A stretch of 64,000 nucleotides of DNA from JAZDCJ01 sp036311985 (GCF_036311985.1 NZ_JAZDCJ010000004.1), one strand, 5' to 3'. Positions 17,882-27,093 are shown, counted from the stretch's first letter. Notes: generated from the letters alone by a model not told the origin. Numbers and translations: made by a program.

Positions 17882-19046
17882 CGCGGCTGCACCCGGGTCG
17901 ACCACGACCGCGGCTTCTTCCGGCATGGCCGCCGTGGACGGGCACTGGGGCTCCCTGGCGGCGACGCCTCCGATGGGCTGGAACAGCTGGAACCAGGTCC
18001 ACGAGGCCGTCACCGAGGACGTCGTCATCGCGGCGGCCGAGGCCATGGTCTCCCGTGGCCTGGTCGACGCTGGCTACGAGTACGTCGTCGTCGACGACTG
18101 CTGGCAGTCCGCGGAACGGACGCCGGAGGGGCTGCTGCTCCCGAACCCCGGGCGCTTCCCCCGGGGCATGAAGGCGGTCGCGGACCACGTGCACTCGCTC
18201 GGCCTGAAGTTCGGCATGTACTCCGCGCCCGGGGAACGCACGTGCGCGGGGCGCCTGGGCAGCTCCGGGCATGAGGAGCGGGACGCGTCGATGTTCGCGG
18301 AATGGGGCGTGGACTTCCTCAAGTACGACTGGTGCGGCGCCGGGCCGCTGACGCCGGAGTCGGTGAGGCCCGCGTTCGAGCGCATGCGGGACCCGCTCGT
18401 GGCGACGGGCCGCGACATCGTCTACTCCGTGTCCGAGTACGGCGTCGCCCGGCCGTGGGAGTGGGGCCGGGGGACGGCCCATCTGTGGCGGACGACGTTC
18501 GACATCTGGCCGCACTGGGGATCGGTGTTCGCGCTGCTCAACCAGCAGTGGGCGGCCTGTGCGGGCAGCGGTCCCGGAGGCTGGGCCGATCCCGACATGC
18601 TCCAGGTCGGCAACGGGACGCTGACACCCGAGGAGAACCGGAGCCACATGGCCCTCTGGGCGCTCCTTCCGGCCCCGTTGTTCGCCGGCAACGACCTCGC
18701 GGCCGCGAGCGACGACGTCGTGCGGCTGCTCACCCACCCGGGATTGATCGCCGTCAACCAGGATCCGCTCGGGCGCCGCGCCCGGCTCGTCGCGGTGACG
18801 CCGGAGGTGATGGTCTGGGCGCGCGAACTCGCCGGAGGCGATCTCGTCCTGGGCGTGTTGAATCATACGGAAGGCCCCGTCGAGGCGGCTGTTCCGCTCG
18901 TGCAGGCGGGCGTCGTCGGCCGCTGCACGGCCGTGGACGTGTTCTCGGGGCGGGAGCTCGGAGAACCGGGCGTGGGCTACAAGGCGGTGCTCGAGCGGCA
19001 CGACACCGCCGTGCTGCGCTTCAATCGCGTTCCATCCCGGCCATGA
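17874..19046 (+). CDS. Glycoside hydrolase family 27 (alpha-galactosidase or alpha-N-acetylgalactosaminidase)
   Basis: 390 residues, GTG start with AGGAG 7 bases upstream, overlapping the previous reading frame by 8 bases. The GH27 barrel starts at ATPPMGWNSWNQVHE. The nucleophile region 'FLKYDWCGAG' (Asp in YDWC) and the acid/base region 'GGWADPDMLQVGNG' are present, as is 'YVVVDDCWQ'. No signal peptide is seen, so it should act on imported oligosaccharides in the cytoplasm. It is the only intact member of the damaged sugar locus upstream. The choice between galactose and N-acetylgalactosamine cannot be made here. Its 3' end overlaps the convergent LysR gene by 26 bases. Confidence 0.9.
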   Translation: MPDAAAPGSTTTAASSGMAAVDGHWGSLAATPPMGWNSWNQVHEAVTEDVVIAAAEAMVSRGLVDAGYEYVVVDDCWQSAERTPEGLLLPNPGRFPRGMKAVADHVHSLGLKFGMYSAPGERTCAGRLGSSGHEERDASMFAEWGVDFLKYDWCGAGPLTPESVRPAFERMRDPLVATGRDIVYSVSEYGVARPWEWGRGTAHLWRTTFDIWPHWGSVFALLNQQWAACAGSGPGGWADPDMLQVGNGTLTPEENRSHMALWALLPAPLFAGNDLAAASDDVVRLLTHPGLIAVNQDPLGRRARLVAVTPEVMVWARELAGGDLVLGVLNHTEGPVEAAVPLVQAGVVGRCTAVDVFSGRELGEPGVGYKAVLERHDTAVLRFNRVPSRP

Positions 19047-19941
19047 CCTCGCCGAGGGCGTCGCAGACGGTCCGCACCGAGCGCCGCTTGAGGCCCTCGG
19101 GCCGGACCAGGAGGTCGATCCTGCGGCGCGTGCTGATGCCGCGCAGCGGGCGCAGCACCACGCCCTCGCTCAGCGCGCGGGTCCCGGCGACGCCGGCCGT
19201 GTAGCGGGGCAGCAGTCCGATCACGCCGCCCGCCGCGACGAGCGAGGCGACGGTCGTGTAGTCGTTGATCCGGTGCGCGACGCGGACCGGCGTGCTCGTC
19301 ACGGCCGCGACGGCGCCGAGCACGTCGGCGGGGGAGTATCCGGTCCGGCTCGTCACCCAGGTCTCGCCCGCGACGTCGTCGACCTCCAGTTCCGCCCGGG
19401 CGGCGAGCGGGTGCCCGGCGGGCAGGGCCACGTCGAGCGGCTCGTGCGCGAGCGGCAGGACCGCGACCCGGCGCTCGGGCCACGGCGGACTGTGGTCCAT
19501 GCGATGGGCCAGCACGACGTCGTAGCGCGCCGTCAGGGCCGGGAAGTCCTCTTGCGCGACGTCCTCGTCGGAGAACAGGACGCGCGGCAGCCCCGGTCCG
19601 CCCAGGCGCGCCGCGAGCGGCCCGAAGAGCGACTGGCCCGCGCTGTGGAAGCCGCAGACCGTGACCTCGCCCTCGGCGGACCCGTGGTAGCTGACGAGCG
19701 CCGCCCGGGCGTCGGCGAGGGCGCTGACGACGGCGGCTCCGGCTTCGGCCAGCACCTCGCCGGCGTCGGTGAGGACCAGGGTCCTCCCGTCGCGGCGGGT
19801 CAGGGGCACGCCCGCGCTGCGCTGCAGGAGCGCGAGCTGCTGGGAGACGGCCGAGGGCGTGACGCGGAGCATGTCGGCGACGGCCTTGACGGATCCGAGC
19901 TCGCCGAGCTCCCGCAGGATCCTGAGTTGGTTGACCTCCAT
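19021..19941 (-). CDS. LysR-family transcriptional regulator
   Basis: 306 residues. The N-terminal winged helix 'LGSVKAVADMLRVTPSAVSQ' near residue 17 is typical LysR, followed by a periplasmic-binding-like effector domain. It is divergent from tdh-kbl, with a 129-base shared upstream region holding the inverted repeat GAGAA-AG-TTCTC, so it probably controls threonine breakdown. Its own promoter is TAGACT, 6 bases from its ATG. It also overlaps the end of the GH27 gene, so regulation of that gene is less likely. The effector is unknown. Confidence 0.9.
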   Translation of the reverse strand: MEVNQLRILRELGELGSVKAVADMLRVTPSAVSQQLALLQRSAGVPLTRRDGRTLVLTDAGEVLAEAGAAVVSALADARAALVSYHGSAEGEVTVCGFHSAGQSLFGPLAARLGGPGLPRVLFSDEDVAQEDFPALTARYDVVLAHRMDHSPPWPERRVAVLPLAHEPLDVALPAGHPLAARAELEVDDVAGETWVTSRTGYSPADVLGAVAAVTSTPVRVAHRINDYTTVASLVAAGGVIGLLPRYTAGVAGTRALSEGVVLRPLRGISTRRRIDLLVRPEGLKRRSVRTVCDALGEVMAGMERD

Positions 19942-19947
19942 GCACCG

Positions 19948-19953
19948 AGTCTA
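19948..19953 (-). promoter_or_regulatory. -10 element TAGACT of the LysR gene (leaderless)
   Basis: On the minus strand TAGACT lies 6 bases before the LysR ATG. There is no ribosome site, so the message probably starts at the start codon. Confidence 0.55.
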
Positions 19954-19981
19954 AACATAAGTAAAACCTAAATCGACGATT

Positions 19982-19993
19982 GAGAAAGTTCTC
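19982..19993. promoter_or_regulatory. Inverted repeat GAGAA-N2-TTCTC, candidate LysR binding site
   Basis: A 5-base inverted repeat with a 2-base spacer lies directly upstream of the tdh -35 element and about 40 bases from the LysR start, a usual position for LysR-type operators. Confidence 0.4.
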
Positions 19994-19994
19994 G

Positions 19995-20023
19995 TTGTGC
20001 TAAGTCGTTGCGGCGGGTCTAAT
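19995..20023 (+). promoter_or_regulatory. Promoter of tdh-kbl
   Basis: TTGTGC and TCTAAT are separated by 17 bases, a good match to a sigma-70-type promoter. The leader would be about 40 bases with GAGGGG before the tdh ATG. Confidence 0.55.
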
Positions 20024-20070
20024 GGGTGGTGCGGTGCGCACTGGCGCCGACGAGGAACGAGGGGAACACC

Positions 20071-21117
20071 ATGAAGGCGCTCTACAAGTCCGGACCGCAC
20101 GCCGGCCTGGAACTGGTCGACCGGCCCGAGCCCGAGACCGGTGCGCACGACGTGAAGATCCGCGTCATGACGACCGGCATCTGCGGCACCGACCTCCACA
20201 TCCTGGCCTACGACGAGGCCGCGCGGGCCATGATCAACGCCCCGATGATCCCGGGCCACGAGTTCTACGGCGAGGTCGTCGAGGTGGGCTCGCTGACGGG
20301 CCACGTCCAGGTCGGCGACCGCGTCTCCGGCGAGGGCCACGTGGTCTGCGGCATGTGCCGCAATTGCCGTGCCGGGCGCCGCCAGATGTGCATCAACACC
20401 GTCTCGGTCGGCGTGCAGCGCGACGGCGCCTTCGCCGAATACGTCGTGATCCCCGAGGCCAACGTCTGGGTGCACCGCTCCGACGCCGTGACCCCGGAGC
20501 TCGGCGCCGTCTTCGACCCCTTCGGCAACGCCGTGCACACGGCCCTGTCCTTCCCGCTCGTCGGCGAGGACGTCCTCATCACGGGCGCCGGCCCGATCGG
20601 GCTCATGGCCATCGAGGTGGCCCGCCACGCCGGGGCGCGCAAGATCGTCGTCACCGACGTCTCCGCGCCGCGGCTCGAGCTGGCCCGGTCCCTCGGGGTC
20701 GACCTCGCCGTCGACGTCTCGGCCACGAGGATCGCCGACGCGCAGCGGGAGCTCGGGATGCTCGAGGGCTTCGACATCGGGCTCGAGATGTCCGGGCACC
20801 CGTCCGCCCTGCCCGAGATGATCGACAACATGAACCACGGCGGCAAGATCGCCATGCTCGGACTGCCCAGCGCCCCGATCGACATCAACTGGGGCAAGGT
20901 CGTCACCCACATGCTCACGCTCAAGGGCATCTACGGGCGCGAGATGTTCGAGACATGGTACGCCATGAGCGCCATGCTCTCCTCCAACGCGCAGCTGCGT
21001 GAGAGGATCGCCTCGATCGTCACCGACCGGCTCCCGGCCACGGAATGGGAGGCCGGCTTCGCGGCGGCCGCCGCCGGCCACGGCGGCAAGGTCGTGCTCG
21101 ACTGGACCGTCTTCTAG
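20071..21117 (+). CDS. tdh: L-threonine 3-dehydrogenase
   Basis: 348 residues from the ATG at 20071 (GAGGGG upstream); an upstream GTG at 20026 is rejected. Zinc-dependent medium-chain dehydrogenase that oxidises threonine to 2-amino-3-ketobutyrate with NAD+. Visible marks are the catalytic zinc site TGICGTDLHI, PGHEFYGEVVEVG, the structural-zinc cluster CGMCRNCRAGRRQMC, and the nucleotide fold 'VLITGAGPIGLMAIEVARHA'. The ketobutyrate ligase gene follows after 13 bases, so the two act as a pair. Confidence 0.95.
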   Translation: MKALYKSGPHAGLELVDRPEPETGAHDVKIRVMTTGICGTDLHILAYDEAARAMINAPMIPGHEFYGEVVEVGSLTGHVQVGDRVSGEGHVVCGMCRNCRAGRRQMCINTVSVGVQRDGAFAEYVVIPEANVWVHRSDAVTPELGAVFDPFGNAVHTALSFPLVGEDVLITGAGPIGLMAIEVARHAGARKIVVTDVSAPRLELARSLGVDLAVDVSATRIADAQRELGMLEGFDIGLEMSGHPSALPEMIDNMNHGGKIAMLGLPSAPIDINWGKVVTHMLTLKGIYGREMFETWYAMSAMLSSNAQLRERIASIVTDRLPATEWEAGFAAAAAGHGGKVVLDWTVF

Positions 21118-21130
21118 GAAGGGAAAACCC

Positions 21131-22330
21131 ATGTACACGACCCTCAAGGAGCAGCTCGGCGCCGAACTGGCGCAGATCGAGGCCGACGGCCTGTTCAAGC
21201 GCGAGCGCCACATCGACTCCGCCCAGTCCAACCGCATCGCCGCGGGCCCCCTCGGCGGCCCGTCGCGGCCCGTGCTGAACTTCTGCGCCAACAACTACCT
21301 GGGCCTCGCCGACGACCCCCGGCTCATCGCCTCCGCCAAGGCGGCCCTCGACGAGCGCGGCTTCGGCATGGCCTCGGTGCGCTTCATCTGCGGCACGCAG
21401 GATGCGCACCTCGAGCTCGAGGGCCGCCTCTCCGGCTTCCTCGGCACCGAGGACACGATCCTCTTCTCCAGCTGCTTCGACGCCAACGGAGGCGTCTTCG
21501 AATCGCTCTTCGGCCCCGAGGACGCCATCATCTCCGACGCGCTCAACCACGCGTCCATCATCGACGGCATCCGCCTGAGCAAGGCGGCGCGCTTCCGCTA
21601 CGCCAACCAGGACATGGCCGACCTCGAGGAACAGCTGAACGCCGCGGCCCGGATGAACGACGGCGCCGGCCCCCGACGGAGCGTCATCGTCACCGACGGG
21701 GTGTTCTCCATGGACGGCTACCTCGCGCCGCTGCGCGAGATCTGCGACCTCGCCGAGCGCTTCGGCGCGCTCGTCATGGTGGACGACTCCCACGCCGTCG
21801 GCTTCATGGGCCCCACGGGCGCCGGCACCCCGGAACACGCCGGCGTCTCGGACCGCGTCGACCTCTACACCGGGACCTTCGGCAAGGCCCTCGGCGGGGC
21901 CTCCGGCGGCTACGTCTCCGGCCGCGCCGAGATCATCGCCCTGCTGCGGCAGAAGGCGCGCCCCTACCTCTTCTCCAACTCGCTCGCCCCCGCGATCGTC
22001 GCGGCGACCCTCACGGCGCTCGAGCTCGTCGAGGGCTCGGGCGAGCTGCGCGCCCGGCTCTTCGAGAACGCCGCGCACTTCCGCCGGCGGATGGAGGAGG
22101 AGGGCTTCGAACTCCTTCCCGGCGAGCACGCGATCGTCCCCGTCATGTTCGGCGACGCCGTCAAGGCCGCCGAGGTCGCCGACCGCATGCTCGGGCACGG
22201 CGTGTTCGTCACGGCCTTCAGCTTCCCGGTGGTGCCGCGCGGCGCCGCGCGCATCCGCGTGCAGCTCTCCGCCGCGCACACCCCGGAGGACATCGAGGCC
22301 TGCGTCGCCGCCTTCGTCGCGGCACGCTGA
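21131..22330 (+). CDS. kbl: Glycine C-acetyltransferase (2-amino-3-ketobutyrate CoA ligase)
   Basis: 399 residues, ATG with GGGAA upstream. PLP enzyme of the alpha-oxoamine synthase family that splits 2-amino-3-ketobutyrate into glycine and acetyl-CoA. The conserved N terminus 'LNFCANNYLGLADD', the 'SVRFICGTQDAHLELE' region and the PLP Lys252 in TGTFGKALGGASGGY are present. It completes the tdh pathway from threonine to glycine. Confidence 0.96.
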   Translation: MYTTLKEQLGAELAQIEADGLFKRERHIDSAQSNRIAAGPLGGPSRPVLNFCANNYLGLADDPRLIASAKAALDERGFGMASVRFICGTQDAHLELEGRLSGFLGTEDTILFSSCFDANGGVFESLFGPEDAIISDALNHASIIDGIRLSKAARFRYANQDMADLEEQLNAAARMNDGAGPRRSVIVTDGVFSMDGYLAPLREICDLAERFGALVMVDDSHAVGFMGPTGAGTPEHAGVSDRVDLYTGTFGKALGGASGGYVSGRAEIIALLRQKARPYLFSNSLAPAIVAATLTALELVEGSGELRARLFENAAHFRRRMEEEGFELLPGEHAIVPVMFGDAVKAAEVADRMLGHGVFVTAFSFPVVPRGAARIRVQLSAAHTPEDIEACVAAFVAAR

Positions 22331-22368
22331 CGCCCGGGCAGCCCTCCGATGACGGGACGTGGCAGGCT

Positions 22369-22400
22369 GGGACCATGAGCGGGACCATGAGCGGGACCAC
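22369..22400 (+). repeat. 12-base tandem repeat over the start codon of the oxidoreductase gene
   Basis: GGGACCATGAGC occurs twice in tandem (22369 and 22381), followed by a partial third copy GGGACCAC. It gives two in-frame ATG codons (22375 and 22387) and encodes MSGT-MSGT. A weak -10 CAGGCT lies 6 bases before the first ATG. Confidence 0.8.
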
Positions 22401-23523
22401 GGCAGGGGCCGGCGGAGCGGACGGCGTCCTCGAGTGCGGCGTCGTCGTCATCGGGGGAGGGATCGCCGGGCTCTCGCTCGCCGCGGTCCTGGCGCCCCGC
22501 ACCGGCGTCGTCCTCCTCGAGGCGGAGGAGGAGCTCGCCCACCACACCTCCTCCCGCTCGGCCCAGCAGCTCATCCCCAGCTACGGGCCCGAGCCGGTGC
22601 GCGCCCTGACCCGGCGCACCCTCGAGGCCCTCGCCGCGCTGCCGCCCGGGCCCCGCGGACCGCTGGCCTGGCCGAGCTCCTTCCTCATGGTCGGCACGCG
22701 GCGGGACGTGGACGCGCACGGCTCCGACGCCATGGCCGGGATCGGCCGCGCCGAGGCGCTGCGGCTGTCCCCGGTGCTGCGCCCGGAGGCGTTCGAGGCC
22801 GCCGGCCTGGACGCGACGAGCGTCAGGACCGACGCCGCCGGGCTCATCGAGCACCATCGCCGACTCGCCCGTGGGCACGGGGCGGCGGTCCTGACAGGGC
22901 AGCGCGTCGTCGGCGCCGAGCGCGTCGACGGGTCGTGGACGGTGCGGACCGCGGCCGGGGCCGTGGTCCGCGCCCCGTGGCTCGTCGACGCCGCCGGCGC
23001 GTGGGCCGACGGGGTCGCACGGGCCGCCGGCGCCGCACCGCTCGGCCTGGTCCCCCTGCGCCGCACCGCCGCGTACGTCCGCGTCGCCGAGCCGCTTCCC
23101 GAGGGGACCCCGATGACGGCCGCGGCCGACGACTCCTGGTACTTCCGCCGCGAGGGGGAGCTCGTGCTCGTCTCGCCGGCAGAATCGGAGCCCGCCGAGC
23201 CGGGTGACGCGCAGCCACGGGCGGCCGACGTCGCCGACGTCGTCCGCCGGATCGAGGCCGCGACGACGCTTCAGGTGACGGGCGTGGAGCGGGCGTGGAC
23301 CGGGCTGCGCACCGAGGCGCCCGACGGCGTGCCCGTCCTGGGGCCCGACCCGGACGTGCCCGGCTTCTTCTGGCTCGCCGGGCAGGGCGGCTACGGCTTC
23401 CAGACCTCGACGGGCATGGCGGAGCTCGCCGCCGCGCTGCTCCTGGGCGATCAGCCGCCCTTCGGCCCGGACGTCGTCGCCGCCCTGTCGCCGGGACGCT
23501 TCCGGCGCCGCGCCACCGAGTGA
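22375..23523 (+). CDS. FAD-dependent oxidoreductase of the DAO/glycine-oxidase family
   Basis: 382 residues (378 if started at 22387). The FAD fold is seen in VVVIGGGIAGLSLAAVLAP followed by the acidic VVLLEAEEE strand, then 'HHTSSRSAQQLIPSYGP'. The C-terminal 'FFWLAGQGGYGFQTS' is typical of DAO-family enzymes that contact FAD. It starts 44 bases after kbl, which makes glycine, so oxidation of glycine, sarcosine or a D-amino acid is plausible but only inferred. It may be transcribed with tdh-kbl or from its own weak promoter. Confidence 0.82.
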   Translation: MSGTMSGTTAGAGGADGVLECGVVVIGGGIAGLSLAAVLAPRTGVVLLEAEEELAHHTSSRSAQQLIPSYGPEPVRALTRRTLEALAALPPGPRGPLAWPSSFLMVGTRRDVDAHGSDAMAGIGRAEALRLSPVLRPEAFEAAGLDATSVRTDAAGLIEHHRRLARGHGAAVLTGQRVVGAERVDGSWTVRTAAGAVVRAPWLVDAAGAWADGVARAAGAAPLGLVPLRRTAAYVRVAEPLPEGTPMTAAADDSWYFRREGELVLVSPAESEPAEPGDAQPRAADVADVVRRIEAATTLQVTGVERAWTGLRTEAPDGVPVLGPDPDVPGFFWLAGQGGYGFQTSTGMAELAAALLLGDQPPFGPDVVAALSPGRFRRRATE

Positions 23524-23559
23524 TTTCAGTTTTCCCAATCGCTCTGCGATGCTCATGAC

Positions 23560-24798
23560 GTGAGCACCGACACGCCTGCCCTCGGGGCGGGATTCAGCTG
23601 GCTGTGGACCTCCTCCGCGCTGTCCAACCTCGCGGACGGCGTCCTGAAGATCGCCCTGCCCCTCATCGCCCTGCGCTTCACCGATTCTCCCGCCCTGATC
23701 GCCGGGCTCGGCGTCGCCCTGAGCCTGCCGTGGCTGCTCTTCGCCCTGCCCGCGGGAGCGCTCGCCGACCGTTGGGACCGGCGGCGCTCGATGCTCGGCG
23801 CGAACGCCGTCCGCTGCCTCGTGCTGCTCCTGCTGTGCGCGGCCTTTCTCGGCGGCTTCGCCCAGTTGTGGGTCCTCTACGTCGCGGCGTTCGTGATCGG
23901 CTGCACCGAGACGCTCTACGACACCTCGGCCCAGTCGATCCTGCCCCAGCTCGTGCCCGCGGCCCGCCTGGACGCCGCGAACGGGCGGCTGCAGGCCGCC
24001 GAGCTCACGACCAACCAGTTCATCGGCCCGCCGCTCGGCGGCGTCCTCGCCGCGGGAGGGGCCGCGCTCGCCTTCGCCACGCCCGCCGGGCTCTGGCTCG
24101 TCGCCGTCGGCGCGCTGTGGATGGTGCGCGGATCGTTCCGCATCCAGCGCACGGGCACGGCGACGACCCTGCGCGCGGACATCGGCGAGGGCCTGCGCTT
24201 CCTGTGGTCCAACATCGTCCTGCGCGTCCTGGCCCTCATGGTCGGCGGATTCAACCTCGCCACGAGCGCCATGTTCGCCGTGTTCGTGCTCTACGCCGTC
24301 GGGCCCGCCTCGCCCATGGGGCTCAGCGAGCCCGCGTTCGGCCTGCTGCTCACCGCGACGGCCGCGGGGGCCGTGGCGGGCTCGCTCCTCGCCGGCCAGG
24401 CCGCCGCGCTCCTGGGCCGGTCCCGCTCGCTGCTCATCGCCATCGTCACGGGCGCCGTGCTCGTGGGCCTGCCGGCCCTGACGGCGAACCCCTGGGCGAT
24501 CGGGGCGTCCTTCCTCGTTGGCGGGCTCGGGATCGCGCTGTGGAACGTCATCACCGTGACCCTGCGGCAGCGGATCGTCCCCGCCGCGCTCATGGGCCGG
24601 GTCAACAGCGGCTACCGGCTCCTCGCCTGGGGCACGATGCCGCTCGGCGCGGCGGCCGGCGGCCTGCTCGCCGAGTGGATCGGCCTGCGGCCCGTGTTCG
24701 CCGTCTTCGGCCTGCTGACGCTCGCCTTGCTCGTGGGGATGGTGTGGGTCACCGACGCCCGGATCGCGCAGGCGGAGGACGACGCCGCCCGCGCCTGA
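23560..24798 (+). CDS. Major facilitator superfamily exporter (MFS_3/EntS type)
   Basis: 412 residues, GTG start with no clear ribosome site. Twelve hydrophobic segments are recognisable, with the MFS loop 'GALADRWDRRRSML' after helix 2 and a central loop near residue 200. The 'TETLYDTSAQSILPQLV' stretch is typical of the MFS_3 group, which includes enterobactin exporter EntS and macrolide exporters. The substrate is unknown. It is convergent with hutD, with 15 bases between the stops. Confidence 0.88.
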   Translation: MSTDTPALGAGFSWLWTSSALSNLADGVLKIALPLIALRFTDSPALIAGLGVALSLPWLLFALPAGALADRWDRRRSMLGANAVRCLVLLLLCAAFLGGFAQLWVLYVAAFVIGCTETLYDTSAQSILPQLVPAARLDAANGRLQAAELTTNQFIGPPLGGVLAAGGAALAFATPAGLWLVAVGALWMVRGSFRIQRTGTATTLRADIGEGLRFLWSNIVLRVLALMVGGFNLATSAMFAVFVLYAVGPASPMGLSEPAFGLLLTATAAGAVAGSLLAGQAAALLGRSRSLLIAIVTGAVLVGLPALTANPWAIGASFLVGGLGIALWNVITVTLRQRIVPAALMGRVNSGYRLLAWGTMPLGAAAGGLLAEWIGLRPVFAVFGLLTLALLVGMVWVTDARIAQAEDDAARA

Positions 24799-24813
24799 GG
24801 GCGCGCCCCCGGG

Positions 24814-25509
24814 TCACGGGGCCCCGGGTCCTCCGGGGGCGTCGAGGGAGACCACGGCGAGGAAGCCGCGGCCCGTGACAGTGGGCGCGTCGCCGCCGTA
24901 GCCTCCCGCGCCGGGCACGAGGTCGTAGCGCTCGAGCGCTGCGTGCTTCGATCCTGCCCCGGAGGCCTCCGCCGCCGGGAGCACGGCCTCCGCCGCGCCG
25001 TCCAGGAACACGGCGTACTGGCCCGCGAAGACGGGGTGCGGCCGTTTCCGGGACAGCTCGACGATGGCCACATGGGCCTTCCATCCGCCGGCCGTGATGA
25101 CGTTGAGGTTGCGCACGGAACCCGTCGGCAGGGTGGCCGAGGCCGGTGCCCCGCCGTCGAAGCGGAAGGGGCGGTGGCGCTCGAGGCCCTGCTCGCGCCC
25201 CTGGACCGTGAGCAGGAGCAGCTCGCCCTCGACGACGGTCAGGACGCGTTCGCAGCCGTCGAACGCGGAGAACGGGCCGGCGCGGTCCACGTCCGCGAGG
25301 CTGATGCGCCAGGGACGGGCGCCGGCGTCGTCCGCCTCGGCGGCGAGCAGGACGCGCGTGGTTCCGCCGCCGTTGCGCCAGCGCTCGGGACGGGCCGAGG
25401 AGAAGCGGACGACGCCGGGGCCGCACCCCGTGCGCGGGACGTCGTCGCGTGCGCCACCCGGACGCGGGGCCTCCACGCCGTCCGGGGAGCCGCCCCGAGG
25501 GGTCCCCAT
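24814..25509 (-). CDS. hutD: HutD-family protein of histidine utilisation
   Basis: 231 residues. A bicupin-type protein; 'RWRNGGGTTRVLL', 'WRISLADVDRAGPFSAFDG' and 'RVLTVVEGELLLLTV' match the HutD family. In Pseudomonas, HutD limits hut expression, perhaps by sensing a pathway intermediate; this is family knowledge. It lies 6 bases after hutH and is in the same orientation, so the two are an operon. Confidence 0.87.
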   Translation of the reverse strand: MGTPRGGSPDGVEAPRPGGARDDVPRTGCGPGVVRFSSARPERWRNGGGTTRVLLAAEADDAGARPWRISLADVDRAGPFSAFDGCERVLTVVEGELLLLTVQGREQGLERHRPFRFDGGAPASATLPTGSVRNLNVITAGGWKAHVAIVELSRKRPHPVFAGQYAVFLDGAAEAVLPAAEASGAGSKHAALERYDLVPGAGGYGGDAPTVTGRGFLAVVSLDAPGGPGAP

Positions 25510-25515
25510 GCCGGC

Positions 25516-27093
25516 CTAGGCCAGCTCCGGCGCGCCCGCGCCGCGTGCGGCGGCGTTGGCGGCCTCGAGGAGCGAGCCGTCCCGCACGAGGGCGAGCACG
25601 GCCTGGATCTCAGGCGCGAGGTAGCGGTCCGTGCCCGGGCCCTCCACAACGGAGCGGATGGCCGTGCGGACGGCCGTCACGACGGGGGACGACTTCGAGG
25701 AGCCAAGGCCACCGTCGCGCAGGTCGAGCGCCCGGGCCGAGGTGAGCAGTTCGACGGCCAGCACCTGCTCGAGGCCGTCGATTCCCCGGCGCAGCTTCAG
25801 GCCCGCGGCCCAGCCCATGGAGACGTGGTCCTCCTGCATCGCGGAGCTCGGGATCGAGTCCACCGAGGCCGGGACGGCGAGCCGCTTGAGCTCGGAGACG
25901 ATGCCGGCCTGGGTGTACTGGGCGATCATGTGGCCCGAGTCGACGCCCGGATCGTCCGCGAGGAACGCGTTGAGGCCGTGGTTGCGGGCCTTGTCCAGGA
26001 AGCGGTCGGTGCGCCGCTCGGAGATGGAAGCGAGGTCGGCGACCGCGATCGCCAGGAAGTCCAGGGCGTAGCCAACGGGGGCGCCGTGGAAGTTCCCGTT
26101 GGACTCGACCCGGCCGTCCGGCGTCACGACGGGGTTGTCGATCGCCGAGGCGAGTTCGAAGCCCGCCACGGATTCCGCGTGGTCCAGCGTCGCCCGCACG
26201 GCGCCGTGCACTTGCGGGGCGCAGCGCAGCGAATAGGCGTCCTGGACGCGCGTGAAGCGGTGCTCGCCGTGCTTCTGCTCCTCGATGAGCACCGAGCCCG
26301 CGAGGACGGTGCGCAGGTTCGCGGCGGAGGCCAGCTGGCCGGGGTGCGGGCGCAGGGCGTGCAGGTCCTCGGCGAAGACGGCGTCCGTGCCGAGCAGGCC
26401 CTCGACGCTCATCGCCGCGGCGAGGTCGGCCGTGGTGACGAGGCGGCGCAGGTCGGCCGCGGCCATGAGCAGCATCCCGAGCATGCCGTCGGTCCCGTTG
26501 ATGAGGGCCAGGCCCTCCTTCTCCACGAGCTCGACCGGCTCCAGCCCGGCCTCGGCGAGCGCGTCGGCCGCGTCGACGAGCCGGCCGTCGCGCGTGCGGG
26601 CCCGTCCCTCGCCCATGACGGCGAGGGCGCAGTGGGACAGCGGCGCGAGGTCGCCCGAACAGCCCAGGGAGCCGTACTCGCCGACGACGGGCGTGATGCC
26701 GTGGTTCAACAGCGCCGCGTAGGCGCGGGCCACGAGCGGCCTCACGCCCGTGCGGCCCGTGGCCATGGTGTGCAGGCGGTTGAGCATGAGCCCGCGGACG
26801 ACCTCGCGGTCCACCTCGGCGCCGGAGGAGGCCGCGTGGGAGCGGATGAGGGAGCGCTGCAGCTGGGCGCGCAGCTCGACGGGGATCTGCTTGGTGGCGA
26901 GGGCCCCGAACCCGGTGGAGACGCCGTAGTGCGGGCGTTCGTCGTGGACGAGCCCGTCGATGACGGCCCGGGAGGACTCCATGGCGGCGAGCGCCTCGGG
27001 GGAGAGGACGACCTCAGCGCCGCCGCGGGCCACGGCCACGACCTCGGCGGGGCTGAGCGGCGTGGGGGCGAGGGTCACGGTGCCTGCGGACAT
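25516..27093 (-). CDS. hutH: Histidine ammonia-lyase
   Basis: 525 residues from the ATG at 27093, with GAAAGGAC upstream on the minus strand. It removes ammonia from histidine to give urocanate, using a self-made MIO group. The MIO tripeptide here is Cys145-Ser146-Gly147 inside YGSLGCSGDLAPLSH, as in Streptomyces and Arthrobacter rather than Ala-Ser-Gly. Other marks are 'HYGVSTGFGALATKQIP' and 'QEDHVSMGWAAGLKL'. It diverges from the IclR-type regulator, and hutU and the rest of the pathway lie on the other strand. Confidence 0.96.
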   Translation of the reverse strand: MSAGTVTLAPTPLSPAEVVAVARGGAEVVLSPEALAAMESSRAVIDGLVHDERPHYGVSTGFGALATKQIPVELRAQLQRSLIRSHAASSGAEVDREVVRGLMLNRLHTMATGRTGVRPLVARAYAALLNHGITPVVGEYGSLGCSGDLAPLSHCALAVMGEGRARTRDGRLVDAADALAEAGLEPVELVEKEGLALINGTDGMLGMLLMAAADLRRLVTTADLAAAMSVEGLLGTDAVFAEDLHALRPHPGQLASAANLRTVLAGSVLIEEQKHGEHRFTRVQDAYSLRCAPQVHGAVRATLDHAESVAGFELASAIDNPVVTPDGRVESNGNFHGAPVGYALDFLAIAVADLASISERRTDRFLDKARNHGLNAFLADDPGVDSGHMIAQYTQAGIVSELKRLAVPASVDSIPSSAMQEDHVSMGWAAGLKLRRGIDGLEQVLAVELLTSARALDLRDGGLGSSKSSPVVTAVRTAIRSVVEGPGTDRYLAPEIQAVLALVRDGSLLEAANAAARGAGAPELA

